Assembly: GCF_037076565.1 (NCBI RefSeq)
Contig: NZ_AP029028.1
Location: forward strand, 4,216,001 to 4,280,000
Direction: 5' to 3'
Length of the DNA: 64,000 nt
Source of the DNA: Herbaspirillum sp. DW155
GTDB lineage: Bacteria; Pseudomonadota; Gammaproteobacteria; Burkholderiales; Burkholderiaceae_D
In this document: piece after piece, positions 38,046 through 47,934 of the stretch
How positions within the stretch are numbered: the stretch's first letter is position 1
Layout of the letters: every line of letters begins with the position of its first letter
Notes under the pieces: generated by a model
The model's input: the letters and a program-made list of their open reading frames with translations, nothing else
Database searches by the model: none
What the model was told of the DNA's origin: nothing
Program-made: the position numbers and the translations under genes

Positions 38046-40292
38046 ATGACTTCTTCCATGCCCGCCACGCCGCGCATCCGCAAATCCGCCGTCACGCTCG
38101 GCGGCTTGCTGCTGGGCCTGCTGGCAGCCACCGTCATCGTTTCCGGCGCACTGCTGTACCGCGCCAGCCTCAATGACTGGCGCAGCGACCTGGCAACCCT
38201 CTCCACGGCGCTGGCCGAAAGCACCGCCCAGACCATCTCCTCGGCCAGCCTGGTACTGGACAGCATCCAGTCCGACATCGAAATGGCCAATGTCAACGAC
38301 GAGGACCAGCTGCGCGCGCATGTCAGCACCGCCGCCTATTCCCAGACCCTGCGCGAGAAGATCCGTGGTCTGCCCTTCATTCAGGGCATCGGCATCGGCA
38401 ATGCCCAGGGCCGCGTCATCGCCCAGTCACGGGTATTCCCCCCGGTACCGCTGGACCTGACCGACCGCGACTATTACTTCCACCACAGCCAGAATGCCTC
38501 GACCGAGGATTTCCTGAGTGAAACGGTCAGGTCGCGCGCCTCCGGCGCACAGACCTTCTATCTCACCCGCCGCATCAACGACCGCGAAGGGCGCATGCTG
38601 GCCATCGTGGTGGTGGCCCTGCCCTGCTCGTTCTTTGAAGATTTCTTCACTGCGGTGATCAAGGAAAAACCCTTCTCCATCGTGCTGGCGCGCCAGGACG
38701 AGAAGCCGCTGATCGGCACTTCACTGGTGCATGACACCACGTCGCGGCGCGATATCAGGCCGCTGGCCGACCTTCGCCCGCCGCGCCCGGCCGGCGCAGA
38801 CGGCAAGGAGCCCTACTACTTCATGCAGTCGCACTGGCTGGGCATTCACCGGCCTGTGCGTGATACGCCGATGTACCTGGAGATCGGCGTGACCGACAAG
38901 GTGTATTTCGGCGAATGGCTGGAATCGATGTATCCCCTGATGCTGGTGGCCGTCATCAGCCTGATCGGCCTGATCGGCGGCTTCGGGGTGGCCCTGCGCC
39001 AGGTGCGGCGGCGTGAACAGGATGCCCAGCTGGCGATGCAGATGAAGGAAGAAGCTGACCACGCCAACGAAGCCAAGTCACGCTTCCTGGCCATGGTCAG
39101 CCATGAAATCCGCACGCCCATGAATGGCATCCTGGGCTTGTCCGAGCTGCTCATGGAATCCGGCCTGTCGACCAAGCAGCGGCATTACGCCGACAGCATC
39201 CACAATGCCACCGGCGGGCTGGTGCGCATCATCAATGACATTCTCGATTTTTCCAAGATCGAATCCGGCAAGCTCGATCTGGAAGAGGTGCCTTTCCATC
39301 CGGCGCGGCTGGTGCGCGAGGTGGCCGAGCTGTACCGGCCTTCGATCCACAACAAGAAAGTGCAGCTGGACGTACGCATCGATTGCGACGACGCCCTCTG
39401 CCTGGTCGGCGACCCCTCGCGCCTGAAACAGGTGCTGGGCAACCTGCTGAGCAACGCCATCAAGTTCACCCAGGCCGGCTACGTGCGGCTGAGCATGTCG
39501 GCCCAGCAGGAAGAGACGATGCCGCCGCGCTTCCGGCTCTTCTTTGCCATTGCCGACAGCGGCATCGGCATTTCGCCCGAAGCCCTGAGCCAGCTCTTCC
39601 AGCCCTTCACCCAGGCCGACAGCTCGATCTCCCGTCGCTTCGGCGGCACCGGGCTGGGGCTGGCCATCTGCAAGAATCTGGTGGAACTGATGGGCGGCCG
39701 GATCGCCTGCCAGAGCGTGCCCGGACAATCCACCAAATTCAGTTTCGACATCCTTTGCCCTGAAGGCGTGGCGCCCACCAGCGTAAGGGAGGACAGTCCA
39801 CCCGCACCGCAGAGCGCCGCCAGCCCGCCCGAGCCAGCCACGGCAGCCCCGGTGGCAGCGGCGGCCGCCCTGGCGCCACCGCCTGCTGCCGCAGCCGCCC
39901 CGGCCACGCTCACCGGCGCGCGCATCCTGGTGGCCGAGGATACCGAGATCAACCGCCAGCTGCTGCGCATCCTGCTGGCGCGGCGGGGCTGCATCCTGGA
40001 CGAGGTGGAAAACGGCCAGCAGGCACTGGAAGCCTTGCGCAGCGGCAACTACGACATGGTGCTGATGGATTGCATGATGCCCGTCATGGACGGCTACCAG
40101 GCCACCGCCGAGATCCGCGCCTTCGAGCAGGCCCAGGGACGCCCGCGCACCCCCATCATCGCCCTCACCGCCAGCGCCATCGAAGGCGACCGCCAGCGCT
40201 GCCTGGATGCAGGGATGGACGACTACCTCAGCAAGCCCTTCACCCAGGTCGGCCTGATGAACGCCGTGGAAAAATGGCTGCAAAAACCATGA
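38046..40292 (+). CDS. Hybrid sensor histidine kinase (Cache-HisKA-HATPase-REC)
   Basis: A 748-aa membrane kinase. Transmembrane segments lie at about 14-38 and 297-318, with a dCache-type periplasmic sensor between them. The HisKA motif [18 protein letters not shown] (about 350) and ATPase motifs DSGIGIS and [13 protein letters not shown] follow. A Pro/Ala-rich linker (about 585-620) leads to a receiver with [18 protein letters not shown] (phosphoacceptor Asp) and SKPF. A phosphorelay through the neighbouring Hpt protein is likely. Confidence 0.92.
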   Translation: MTSSMPATPRIRKSAVTLGGLLLGLLAATVIVSGALLYRASLNDWRSDLATLSTALAESTAQTISSASLVLDSIQSDIEMANVNDEDQLRAHVSTAAYSQTLREKIRGLPFIQGIGIGNAQGRVIAQSRVFPPVPLDLTDRDYYFHHSQNASTEDFLSETVRSRASGAQTFYLTRRINDREGRMLAIVVVALPCSFFEDFFTAVIKEKPFSIVLARQDEKPLIGTSLVHDTTSRRDIRPLADLRPPRPAGADGKEPYYFMQSHWLGIHRPVRDTPMYLEIGVTDKVYFGEWLESMYPLMLVAVISLIGLIGGFGVALRQVRRREQDAQLAMQMKEEADHANEAKSRFLAMVSHEIRTPMNGILGLSELLMESGLSTKQRHYADSIHNATGGLVRIINDILDFSKIESGKLDLEEVPFHPARLVREVAELYRPSIHNKKVQLDVRIDCDDALCLVGDPSRLKQVLGNLLSNAIKFTQAGYVRLSMSAQQEETMPPRFRLFFAIADSGIGISPEALSQLFQPFTQADSSISRRFGGTGLGLAICKNLVELMGGRIACQSVPGQSTKFSFDILCPEGVAPTSVREDSPPAPQSAASPPEPATAAPVAAAAALAPPPAAAAAPATLTGARILVAEDTEINRQLLRILLARRGCILDEVENGQQALEALRSGNYDMVLMDCMMPVMDGYQATAEIRAFEQAQGRPRTPIIALTASAIEGDRQRCLDAGMDDYLSKPFTQVGLMNAVEKWLQKP

Positions 40293-40450
40293 AACCGGCA
40301 AGGATGAGCCTGATTCAGGAAAATCCCTAAGGAAATAAAACAACTGCTTAATTTGTTTTATTTGATTTATTTGCTGAGCCATCCTATGATGGTTCCTGAG
40401 CGCGCCAATATCCATTTCAACTACGCGCGCAACTATCAGGAGTCGTCATC

Positions 40451-42214
40451 ATGAAATGGTTCTACGATCTGAAAATCGCCCACAAGCTCAATGCCGCCTT
40501 TTTGGTAGTGCTGGTCTTCATCGTCGCGCTTGGCGGGTTCTCGCTGGTACAGCTGGAACAGGTCAACAAGACTTCCACGGAACTGGCCCGTGACTGGATG
40601 CCTGGCGTTGAAAGCCTGGGCAAGATCAGCCTGGCGCTGGCCCGCTCGCGCAGCTTCGACATGCAGCAGCTGCTCACCGACGACAAGAAGGAAGAACAGG
40701 CTTCCCGCGAGCGCGCCACCAAGCAGATGGCGCTGCTGGAGAAGGAAGTGGCGCGCTACCAGAGCTTGATCTCGGAGCCGCGCGAAAAAGAGATATTCCC
40801 CGAATTCGCGCGCAACATGGACGCCTACAAGGCCGCCCATGAACGCATGGACAAACTGTTCTCGCAAGGCCAGAAGCAGGCCGGCCATGAAGTGCTCAGC
40901 ACCAGCTCCACCGCCGTCTATCGCAAGCTGCAAGACCAGATCAATGAGCTGACCGAGATCAACGCCAAGGGCGCCGCCGCCTCCGCGCTGGAGGCAACCC
41001 GGGTGTATGAGCAAGCCCGCCTGGCCATCGCCGGCCTTATCGCCTGCTGCATCGTGCTGGCCCTGAGCCTGTCCTGGTGGATTGCGCGTCTGGTGGCCCG
41101 TCCGCTGACCCATGCCGTGACCATTGCCCGCCAGGTGGCCGACGGCGACCTGACCGCACGCATCCCCGACAACGCCGGCCGCGACGAAACCGGCCAGTTG
41201 ATGACCGCCTTGAAGCAGATGAACGACAACCTGCTCAAGATCGTCCACGAAGTGCGCATGGGCACCGACACCATCAGCACCGCCTCGGCCGAAATCGCCA
41301 GCGGCAACATGGACTTGTCCTCCCGTACCGAACAGCAGGCCGGCGCCCTGGAAGAAACCGCCTCGGCCATGGAAGAACTGACTTCCACCGTGCGCCAGAA
41401 CTCCGACAATGCACGCCAGGCCAACCAGCTGGCGGTCTCTGCGTCGGAGGTGGCCCAGGCCGGAGGCCAGGTGGTGAGCAAGGTAGTTCATACCATGGGT
41501 GCCATCAATGAATCCTCGCGCAAAATCGTGGACATCATCGCGGTCATCGACGGCATCGCCTTCCAGACCAACATCCTGGCCCTGAACGCGGCCGTGGAAG
41601 CGGCCCGTGCCGGGGAACAGGGACGCGGCTTCGCGGTGGTCGCCTCGGAGGTGCGCTCGCTGGCCCAGCGCAGTGCCTCGGCAGCGCGTGAAATCAAGAC
41701 CCTGATCGACGATTCGGTGGCCAAGGTCGAGACCGGCACCCAGCTGGTCGGCGAAGCCGGTCAGACCATGGATGAGGTGGTGGCCAGCGTCAAGCGCGTC
41801 TCCGACATCGTGGCCGAGATCACGGCGGCCGGTGCCGAGCAGAGCCAGGGCATCGAACAGATCAACAATGCCGTGACGCATATGGATGAAAACACCCAGC
41901 AGAACGCCGCCCTGGTCGAACAGGCCGCCGCTGCCGCCAAGGCCCTGCAGGAACAGGCCGCGCGTCTGACGCAGACGGTGGGCGTGTTCCGCCTCGACAG
42001 CAGCGCCGCGATGGTGCCGGCCAGCACCAGCCCGGCCCCGACTGCGCAGCCCGCCATGCGCACGGCCGCACCGCGCGACGTCACGCCGGCCCGCGCCGCC
42101 GTGAGCGCCCCGCGTGCCAAGGCCATCGCCCGCCCGGCCCCGGCTGCAACGCCGGCCGCCCCGACCCGGCGCCCGCAAGACAGCGGCGATGACGGCGACT
42201 GGGAACAATTCTGA
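40451..42214 (+). CDS. Methyl-accepting chemotaxis protein (4HB-MCP)
   Basis: A 587-aa chemoreceptor. Transmembrane helices at about 10-32 and 190-212 flank a four-helix-bundle ligand domain. A HAMP domain is followed by the cytoplasmic hairpin whose tip reads [24 protein letters not shown] when joined across residues; methylation helices with [15 protein letters not shown] flank it. The C-terminus is a Pro/Ala-rich tether ending in DWEQF, a CheR/CheB-docking pentapeptide like E. coli NWETF. It is followed by cheV after 19 bp. Confidence 0.94.
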   Translation: MKWFYDLKIAHKLNAAFLVVLVFIVALGGFSLVQLEQVNKTSTELARDWMPGVESLGKISLALARSRSFDMQQLLTDDKKEEQASRERATKQMALLEKEVARYQSLISEPREKEIFPEFARNMDAYKAAHERMDKLFSQGQKQAGHEVLSTSSTAVYRKLQDQINELTEINAKGAAASALEATRVYEQARLAIAGLIACCIVLALSLSWWIARLVARPLTHAVTIARQVADGDLTARIPDNAGRDETGQLMTALKQMNDNLLKIVHEVRMGTDTISTASAEIASGNMDLSSRTEQQAGALEETASAMEELTSTVRQNSDNARQANQLAVSASEVAQAGGQVVSKVVHTMGAINESSRKIVDIIAVIDGIAFQTNILALNAAVEAARAGEQGRGFAVVASEVRSLAQRSASAAREIKTLIDDSVAKVETGTQLVGEAGQTMDEVVASVKRVSDIVAEITAAGAEQSQGIEQINNAVTHMDENTQQNAALVEQAAAAAKALQEQAARLTQTVGVFRLDSSAAMVPASTSPAPTAQPAMRTAAPRDVTPARAAVSAPRAKAIARPAPAATPAAPTRRPQDSGDDGDWEQF

Positions 42215-42233
42215 CCAATCTATCGGGGACACC

Positions 42234-43196
42234 ATGGACGCCTTTCAAAAAGAAATCGACGAACGCACCAACCTGACCTCCAGCAACAAATTCGAACTGC
42301 TGCTCTTTCGTATCGGCACCCCCGACGGCAGCACGGACAAGCCCGGCGAACTGTATGGCATCAACGTCTTCAAGATCCGCGAGATCGTACCCATGATGGA
42401 GATCACCGCGGCCGCCGGGATGCGCTCGCCGATGCTGGGCATGGTCAACATCCGCGGCCAGGTGATGTCGGTGGTGGACCTGCCGGCCGTGGCGGGCTGC
42501 AAGGCCGGGCACGGCCTGAACATCCTGCTCATCACCGAGTTTGCCCGCCATACGCAGGCGTTCGCGGTGGAATCGGTGGAAGAGATCGTGCGTCTGGAAT
42601 GGAGCCAGGTCTTGCCGGCCGACTCCAGCGCCCACGGCAACGTGGTCACCAGCATCGCCCGTCTCGATTCAGCCCAGGACGGTGGCCGCCTGGTGCAGGT
42701 GCTGGACGTGGAACAGATTCTCAACATGGTCTCGCCGGTCAAGGAGCAGATGCAGCCGGCGCCCGCCGAGAGCAACGAACTGAAGATCAAGCCGGGCTCG
42801 GTGGTGCTGGCCGCTGATGATTCGCGCATGGCGCGGGCCCTGATCGAACAATGCCTGACCGACCTCAAGCTGCCCTACATCATGACCAACGACGGCCTGC
42901 AAGCCTGGAACAAGCTCAAGGAGCTGGCCGGGCAGGCAGAGCAGGAAGGCAAGCCGCTCACCGACAAGGTGGCCATGGTGCTGACCGACCTGGAAATGCC
43001 GGAGATGGATGGCTTCACCCTGACCCGCAAGATCAAGGCCTCGGACCTCTACAAGCAATTGCCGGTGGTGATCCATTCTTCACTGACCGGCGCCGCCAAC
43101 GAAGACCATGTGCGCTCGGTGGGCGCCAATGGCTACGTCGCAAAGTTTTCACCGCCTGACCTGGCAGCAATGCTGCGCAAGGTGCTGCCCCCCTGA
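42234..43196 (+). CDS. cheV: Chemotaxis coupling protein CheV
   Basis: A 320-aa fusion of a CheW-like coupling domain (about 15-165) and a receiver (about 185-315) with phosphoacceptor Asp in VLTDLEMPEMDG and Lys in GYVAKFSPPD. CheV links receptors to CheA and tunes adaptation. The ATG at 42234 has a GGGGAC ribosome site; the 40 open codons upstream are not coding. Its place directly after an MCP gene suggests it serves that receptor. Confidence 0.94.
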   Translation: MDAFQKEIDERTNLTSSNKFELLLFRIGTPDGSTDKPGELYGINVFKIREIVPMMEITAAAGMRSPMLGMVNIRGQVMSVVDLPAVAGCKAGHGLNILLITEFARHTQAFAVESVEEIVRLEWSQVLPADSSAHGNVVTSIARLDSAQDGGRLVQVLDVEQILNMVSPVKEQMQPAPAESNELKIKPGSVVLAADDSRMARALIEQCLTDLKLPYIMTNDGLQAWNKLKELAGQAEQEGKPLTDKVAMVLTDLEMPEMDGFTLTRKIKASDLYKQLPVVIHSSLTGAANEDHVRSVGANGYVAKFSPPDLAAMLRKVLPP

Positions 43197-43515
43197 CGGC
43201 ACCTACTTGCAGAGCCAGCAACGGCGCTTTTTACAAGCGCACGGCCGACACCCTGTCGGCCGGCAACACCCGCACCACGCCACCCTCACCGGTGGCGTGG
43301 TGCTTTGTGCTTTGTGATTTGTGCTGGATACCTGGATGCGCATGCTGCGCTGATGCCGACCAATCCTGACCGGATTGAGCTATCTCAAAATATTTCGAGA
43401 CCAAGCTCCTAGAATCGATAGTGAACATCCCTCCGGCAAGCCCTGCTCTTGCAGGCGATATGGATGTCTCCGCCCCGACCCGCGTGGGGTCGCATCCTGC
43501 TGCAGGAGGCTGGTC
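43197..43515. other. cheV-hemerythrin intergenic region with three tandem hairpins
   Basis: Within this 319-bp gap three perfect hairpins follow cheV: GCGCTT/AAGCGC (43224-43240), GGCCGACA/TGTCGGCC (43243-43261) and a 13-bp stem GCACCACGCCACC/GGTGGCGTGGTGC (43272-43303) followed by TTT. A short imperfect repeat of GCTTTGT-like units follows at about 43302-43323. Near 43390-43407 is a near-palindrome TCTCAAAATATTTCGAGA, possibly an operator for the next gene. Confidence 0.55.
43272..43306 (+). terminator. Likely terminator of the MCP-cheV unit
   Basis: A perfect 13-bp GC-rich stem with a 6-nt loop is followed by only three T residues. It is the last of three consecutive hairpins after cheV. 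Confidence 0.6.
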
Positions 43516-43962
43516 ATGACCCATACTGCCGATCCCGTTGCTCCCCTGCCCGACAGTACCGATGCGGGCATGCTGGCCCAACGCATTCCGGCCCTGCTGG
43601 CCGAGATGGATGCCGAGCACCGCGAGGTGCTGGAAAGTGTGGCGGCCCTGGCGGTGGTGCCGCCGGCGCGCTTTGCCAGCGCCTATGCCGCCCTGGTGGC
43701 GCAGATCGAGGAAGGATTCCGGGAAGAGGAGAAGATGATGGACGCCATCGGCTACGCCGAACTGCGCGCCCACCGCCGCGACCATGCCGAGCTGCTGGCC
43801 CTGCTGCATCGCCTGCGGCCGTATCTGGATGACGGCAACGCGCCGCTGGCCGACATCGTGATGGGGATGATCCCGGCCATGCTGGTGCGGCATATGGCGG
43901 GCATGGACCAGGCCCTGGCGCTGGCCCTGCGCCTGCACGGCGGCCTGGCGGACCCGGCCTGA
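43516..43962 (+). CDS. Hemerythrin-domain protein
   Basis: A 148-aa helical protein with the di-iron ligand pattern of bacterial hemerythrins: His in DAEHREVLESV, Glu in the EEGFREEEKMM helix, the H-R-R-D-H pair (about 90-94), and RHMAGMD near the C-terminus. Such proteins bind O2 and often accompany chemotaxis or c-di-GMP genes. A CAGGAGG ribosome site precedes the ATG. It follows the MCP-cheV pair and is convergent with an EAL gene, suggesting oxygen-related signalling; that link is inferred. Confidence 0.87.
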   Translation: MTHTADPVAPLPDSTDAGMLAQRIPALLAEMDAEHREVLESVAALAVVPPARFASAYAALVAQIEEGFREEEKMMDAIGYAELRAHRRDHAELLALLHRLRPYLDDGNAPLADIVMGMIPAMLVRHMAGMDQALALALRLHGGLADPA

Positions 43963-43963
43963 A

Positions 43964-43993
43964 CGGCGCCGGCAGGCCGGCCCGCCGGCGCCG
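43964..43993. terminator. GC-rich palindrome between convergent genes
   Basis: A stem GGCGCCGGC / GCCGGCGCC with an inner AGGCCGGCCC lies exactly between the convergent hemerythrin and EAL stop codons. It can act as a bidirectional terminator, though no T-tract follows on either strand. Confidence 0.5.
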
Positions 43994-43995
43994 AC

Positions 43996-45645
43996 TCAGG
44001 CTTGCAGCGTCAGGGAATCCGGTACGCCAGGTCCGGTGTCGGATTCGGGGCGGCGGATGATCTCCGGACCGGCACCGTAATCGGCCAGTGTCACCCGGTG
44101 GAAATCAATGAATTGCGCCGCCGGCATGGGCTTGGCAAACAGCCAGCCCTGGGCAAAGTCGACACCATGTTCGCTCAGGTAAGCAGCCTGCTCCAGCGTT
44201 TCCACGCCTTCGGCGACGATGTGCAGCTGCAGGCTCTTGGCCATGGCGATGATGTGGTCGATCACGGCACTGGTCGCCGCCCCGGTGCCGATGGTGCTGA
44301 CGAAGGACTTGTCGATCTTCAGCGCATCCATGGGCAGGCCCTGCAGATATTGCAGGTTCGAATAGCCGGTGCCGAAATCATCCAGCGCCATGGAGTGGCC
44401 CAGCTCCCGCGCCCGCGCGAGGGTCACGCGCGCGGCGGCGATATCCATGCAGCCGCGTTCGGTGGCTTCCATCCAGAACTGGCCGGTGCGGATGTCGGCC
44501 CCGGCCAGCGTCTGGCCGAGCACATCGAGGATGCGGCCGGTCTTGATATCCTGGGCGGCGACGTTGACCGCCACGTGCAGCGCGCGGTCGGCGCGCAAGG
44601 TATCCCCCAGTTCCCTGACCACGGTGGCGATGACCAGATCGGTCATCGGCAGGATCAGGCCGCTCTCCTCGGCCAGCGGCACGAACAGGTCCGGCCGCAC
44701 GATGCTGCCATCCGGACGGCGCCAGCGGATCAGCGCTTCGGCCCCCACGCAACGGCCGCTGGCCAGCTCGATGATGGGCTGGTAGTGGACGATGAATTCC
44801 TTCTTGCGCACGGCCAGCTGCAATTCGGCCAGCGGCGAGAGCCGCGCCTGCGAGACCCGCAACACCAGCACCACCAGCGCCAAGGCCAGCAGCACGCCCA
44901 CCGGCACGAACCAGTGCTGCTCGCTGGTCATGGTCTCCAGCACGTGCTGGCCATCGATGATGGCGGCCGCCGTCCAGCCATCGTGGCTGACGGTGGAGAC
45001 AAAGAAGCCGTCGAAATCCTGATTACCCGGCCCGCGCAGCGCCCGCCCGGCGATGCCGGCCGCGACCGGCATGCCATATTGCGCCACCAGGCCGATGCCA
45101 TTGCGTGCCAGCACCACGTGCACGCCCTCTTCCAGCACCACGTCGACAAACCGCTCACGATGCACCAGCGCCACGTGGGCGCCGTACTGGACCGCCATCA
45201 TGCTGGGGCCATCCGTGACGAAAGAACTCTGATTCAACGCCACGCCCACCCCGTCCCCCGTCGTGAAGACGGACGTGGGCTGCGGGCGGCGCAGCGCCTG
45301 GGCCTGGGCCTGGCGGTCCCAGGAGGTGCACTTGAGCTGGCCGTATTCGTAGTAGCCCATTTCTTCGATGGCGCCGGAATTGACGGTGATCAGCCGCATC
45401 TGGGCAATGTGTTCATCCGAGCAGGGAAGCAGCAACAGGGGGGACAAGGCCTTCAGCGACAGCTGGGTGGACTGGAAGGTGGTTTCGGCGCGTTCGATCA
45501 CGGTCTGGGCATAGCGCGTGAGCCGCTCATGCTCGGCCTGGATCACCGCCTGGCGCGACAGCCACAGCATGCCGGTCACCGGCGCCGTGGCGGCGACGAT
45601 GACGGCAATGATGGTCAGCACCACCACCCTGTTCTTGTTGTTCAC
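43996..45645 (-). CDS. Cyclic-di-GMP phosphodiesterase with CSS-like periplasmic sensor and EAL domain
   Basis: A 549-aa inner-membrane protein. Two membrane segments (about 8-30 and 245-265) enclose a CSS-type sensor with conserved Cys in LLPCSDEH and LKCTSW; the canonical C-S-S is C-T-S here. The EAL domain keeps all catalytic signatures: AEALIRW, NVAAQDI, MEATERG, LDDFGTGYSN, LKIDKSFV and AEGVET. It should hydrolyse c-di-GMP. In E. coli CSS-EAL proteins the cysteine pair responds to DsbA/DsbB redox state, so periplasmic thiol control is plausible. Confidence 0.92.
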   Translation of the reverse strand: MNNKNRVVVLTIIAVIVAATAPVTGMLWLSRQAVIQAEHERLTRYAQTVIERAETTFQSTQLSLKALSPLLLLPCSDEHIAQMRLITVNSGAIEEMGYYEYGQLKCTSWDRQAQAQALRRPQPTSVFTTGDGVGVALNQSSFVTDGPSMMAVQYGAHVALVHRERFVDVVLEEGVHVVLARNGIGLVAQYGMPVAAGIAGRALRGPGNQDFDGFFVSTVSHDGWTAAAIIDGQHVLETMTSEQHWFVPVGVLLALALVVLVLRVSQARLSPLAELQLAVRKKEFIVHYQPIIELASGRCVGAEALIRWRRPDGSIVRPDLFVPLAEESGLILPMTDLVIATVVRELGDTLRADRALHVAVNVAAQDIKTGRILDVLGQTLAGADIRTGQFWMEATERGCMDIAAARVTLARARELGHSMALDDFGTGYSNLQYLQGLPMDALKIDKSFVSTIGTGAATSAVIDHIIAMAKSLQLHIVAEGVETLEQAAYLSEHGVDFAQGWLFAKPMPAAQFIDFHRVTLADYGAGPEIIRRPESDTGPGVPDSLTLQA

Positions 45646-46006
45646 TTTCCCCCCTTGTGCCGCTACCTTGTCTGCGGCTGGTCCGAATCGACAGCCTTTC
45701 GTTTGATGCTCATCATTAGACCGTGTTTAAACAATTAAATCAATTTAAACAATTTATAGATGAATGAATTGTTTTGGCACATCCTGAGAACGACTCTCAG
45801 AAAGCGCCGGAAAATTATCACTTCCTCCTTTAAAATCAATCACCTAGGAAAAACACTCCGAAGGTAGCCGATTGGCCTGGCCGGCGCTGCCTCAGTTGGA
45901 CGCGCGCAACGAATTTACTAATTAACAGACAGGCCAATCATTTTTTTAGCGATTTAAATGAATTTGTGCTTTAATGATTCCATGGATCAATTCTTGGGAG
46001 TCGATG
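45646..46006. other. Intergenic region between divergent EAL and PAS genes
   Basis: A 361-bp, AT-rich gap between divergent genes. It contains several AATTTAAAC / CAATTTAAAC-like stretches (about 45726-45758) and a perfect hairpin CTGAGA-ACGAC-TCTCAG (45784-45800). The promoters of both genes must lie here, but I cannot place them with confidence. No coding ORF is apparent. Confidence 0.45.
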
Positions 46007-46516
46007 ATGCGTCTGAATCTGCCGGTGACCGACCAGGAGCGCGAGATTGACGCCCATGCCTCGATCGTCTCGAGAACTGATCTGCAGGGCCGCATCCGCT
46101 ACGTCAATCCGGCCTTCGTGAGCATCAGTGGCTTCACCGAGCAGGAGCTGATCGGTGCGCCGCAGAACATCGTGCGTCATCCGGACATGCCGGAACTGGT
46201 CTTCGGCGAGCTCTGGAGCGCGCTCAAGGCCGGCTTGCCCTGGACGGGGCTGCTCAAGAACCGCTGCAAGAATGGCGACTTCTACTGGGTCAGGGCCAAT
46301 GTCATGCCCATGTGGGAGCGTGGGGTCTGCACCGGGTACGTCTCGGTGCGCATCAAGGTCAGCCGCGCGGAGATCGACGCCGCCGAGCAGGCTTATCGGG
46401 AACTGAACCAGGCCAGCGCACGCGTGGCGCAGCAGCGTGGCGAGGTGGTGCCCACCGAGAGGCAAGGCACACTGCGCCAGCGCAGCCATGCGACCTCGGC
46501 CAGCTGCGCAACATGA
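46007..46516 (+). CDS. Stand-alone PAS (Aer-type) sensor protein
   Basis: A 169-aa soluble protein. It carries an Aer-like PAS domain with the family motifs SIVSRTDLQGRIRYVNPAF, then SGFTEQELIGAPQNIVRHPD and PWTGLLKNRCKNGDFYWVRA. These motifs are normally followed by a membrane anchor and an MCP signalling domain; here the protein stops shortly after the PAS core and has only a disordered tail. The start at 46007 is preferred to the ATG 3 bp upstream because of spacing to TGGGAG. Its stop overlaps the next kinase start by 4 bp, so it may deliver a redox or ligand signal to that kinase. Confidence 0.82.
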   Translation: MRLNLPVTDQEREIDAHASIVSRTDLQGRIRYVNPAFVSISGFTEQELIGAPQNIVRHPDMPELVFGELWSALKAGLPWTGLLKNRCKNGDFYWVRANVMPMWERGVCTGYVSVRIKVSRAEIDAAEQAYRELNQASARVAQQRGEVVPTERQGTLRQRSHATSASCAT

Positions 46517-47934
46517 ACACGGAGCGCGGCTCCGGTCCTTGTGACGGGGCCATTGCCACGGAGGCGAAGATGGGACACTGCGATGCATCGATGGTCAACG
46601 AATGCGCCAGCCTGCGCCCGCAGGCCGAAGAGGCACTCGATACCGGCGCGCTGGTCAAGGCCAATGCACGTTACCGTCACATCATCGGCAACACGCCGGC
46701 CATCATCTACAGCAGCGTGCCTTCGGGTGATTTCAAGCTCACCTTCGTGAGCGAAAACGCCTCTCGCCTGCTGGGCTACGAACCCTGGGAAATGCTGGAC
46801 GACCCCAACTTCTGGTTCAACCACATCCATCCCGACGACACCGCCGCGATCTTCTCCAGCCTGGCCATGCTGTTCGTGGAAGACCAGAAGATCTACGAAT
46901 ACCGTTTCCGCACCCACGATGGCAGCTACCTGTGGATGCACGACACCTTGCGCCTGATCCGCGATGCCGACGGCATGCCCCTGGAAGTGATCGGCCTGAT
47001 GACCGATATCACCGGCCGCAAGCAACTGGAAGACGCCCTGCAACGCCAGGCCGAGGAGCAACGGGCCCTGATCGAGCAGCTCAAGATGGCCCAGGCGCAA
47101 CTGATGCAGTCCGAGAAGCTGGCTTCCATCGGCCAGCTTGCCGCCGGCGTGGCGCATGAGATCAACAACCCGATCGGCTTCGTCAACGCCAACCTCAACA
47201 CCCTGGGCAACTACGTGGCCACGCTATTGGAAGGCATCAAGCTGTACCAGTGCGTCACCAGCGGCAGCCTGCCCTCGACCGTGGCGCACTCGGAACTGCA
47301 GTCCTTCGAGGATCGCGCCGACCTGCAATTCCTGAGCGAAGACGTCACCGAGCTGCTGGCCGAATCCAACGAGGGTCTGCAGCGCGTCAAGAGCATCGTG
47401 CAGTCGCTCAAGGATTTCTCGCGCACCGGCGAGAGCAACTGGCAGATGGCCGACCTGCATCGCGGCCTGGACAGTACCCTCAACATCGCCAACAACGAGC
47501 TGAAGTACAAGGTCACCATCGTCAAGGAATATGGCGAACTGCCCATGGTCAAGTGCCTGGCCTCGGAACTGAACCAGGTCTTCATGAACCTGCTGGTCAA
47601 TGCGGCCCAGGCCATCCATGACCGCGGCAGCGTCACCATCCGTACCGAGCGCGTGGGCGAACGGGTGGCCGTGAGCATCAGCGACACCGGCCACGGCATC
47701 GCACCGGAACACATCAACCGCATTTTTGAACCTTTCTTCACCACCAAGCCGGTCGGCAGCGGGACTGGCCTGGGATTGTCGCTGTCCTACGGCATCATCA
47801 AGAAGCATGGCGGCGATATTCATGTCAGCAGTGCACCGGGCAAAGGCACCACCTTCCGGATCGAATTGCCCATCGATCCCGCCAGCGCCCAGCCGTCGAG
47901 CATGGCCTCGGGCGAACCAGGAGAAGCATCATGA
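46513..47934 (+). CDS. Soluble PAS-domain sensor histidine kinase
   Basis: A 473-aa cytoplasmic kinase. One PAS/PAC unit (about 60-180) precedes a coiled coil and the phosphorylated His in LAAGVAHEINNPIGF (about 214). The ATPase shows LLVNAAQAI, DTGHGIAPEH, FTTKPVGSGTGLGLSLS. The spacing between the His region and the N-box is extended by about 60 residues (200-270 region), typical of the AtoS/ZraS-like group. It shares 4-bp ATGA overlaps with both the upstream PAS gene and the downstream HD-GYP-like gene, so the three are probably made in fixed ratio. Confidence 0.9.
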   Translation: MNTERGSGPCDGAIATEAKMGHCDASMVNECASLRPQAEEALDTGALVKANARYRHIIGNTPAIIYSSVPSGDFKLTFVSENASRLLGYEPWEMLDDPNFWFNHIHPDDTAAIFSSLAMLFVEDQKIYEYRFRTHDGSYLWMHDTLRLIRDADGMPLEVIGLMTDITGRKQLEDALQRQAEEQRALIEQLKMAQAQLMQSEKLASIGQLAAGVAHEINNPIGFVNANLNTLGNYVATLLEGIKLYQCVTSGSLPSTVAHSELQSFEDRADLQFLSEDVTELLAESNEGLQRVKSIVQSLKDFSRTGESNWQMADLHRGLDSTLNIANNELKYKVTIVKEYGELPMVKCLASELNQVFMNLLVNAAQAIHDRGSVTIRTERVGERVAVSISDTGHGIAPEHINRIFEPFFTTKPVGSGTGLGLSLSYGIIKKHGGDIHVSSAPGKGTTFRIELPIDPASAQPSSMASGEPGEAS

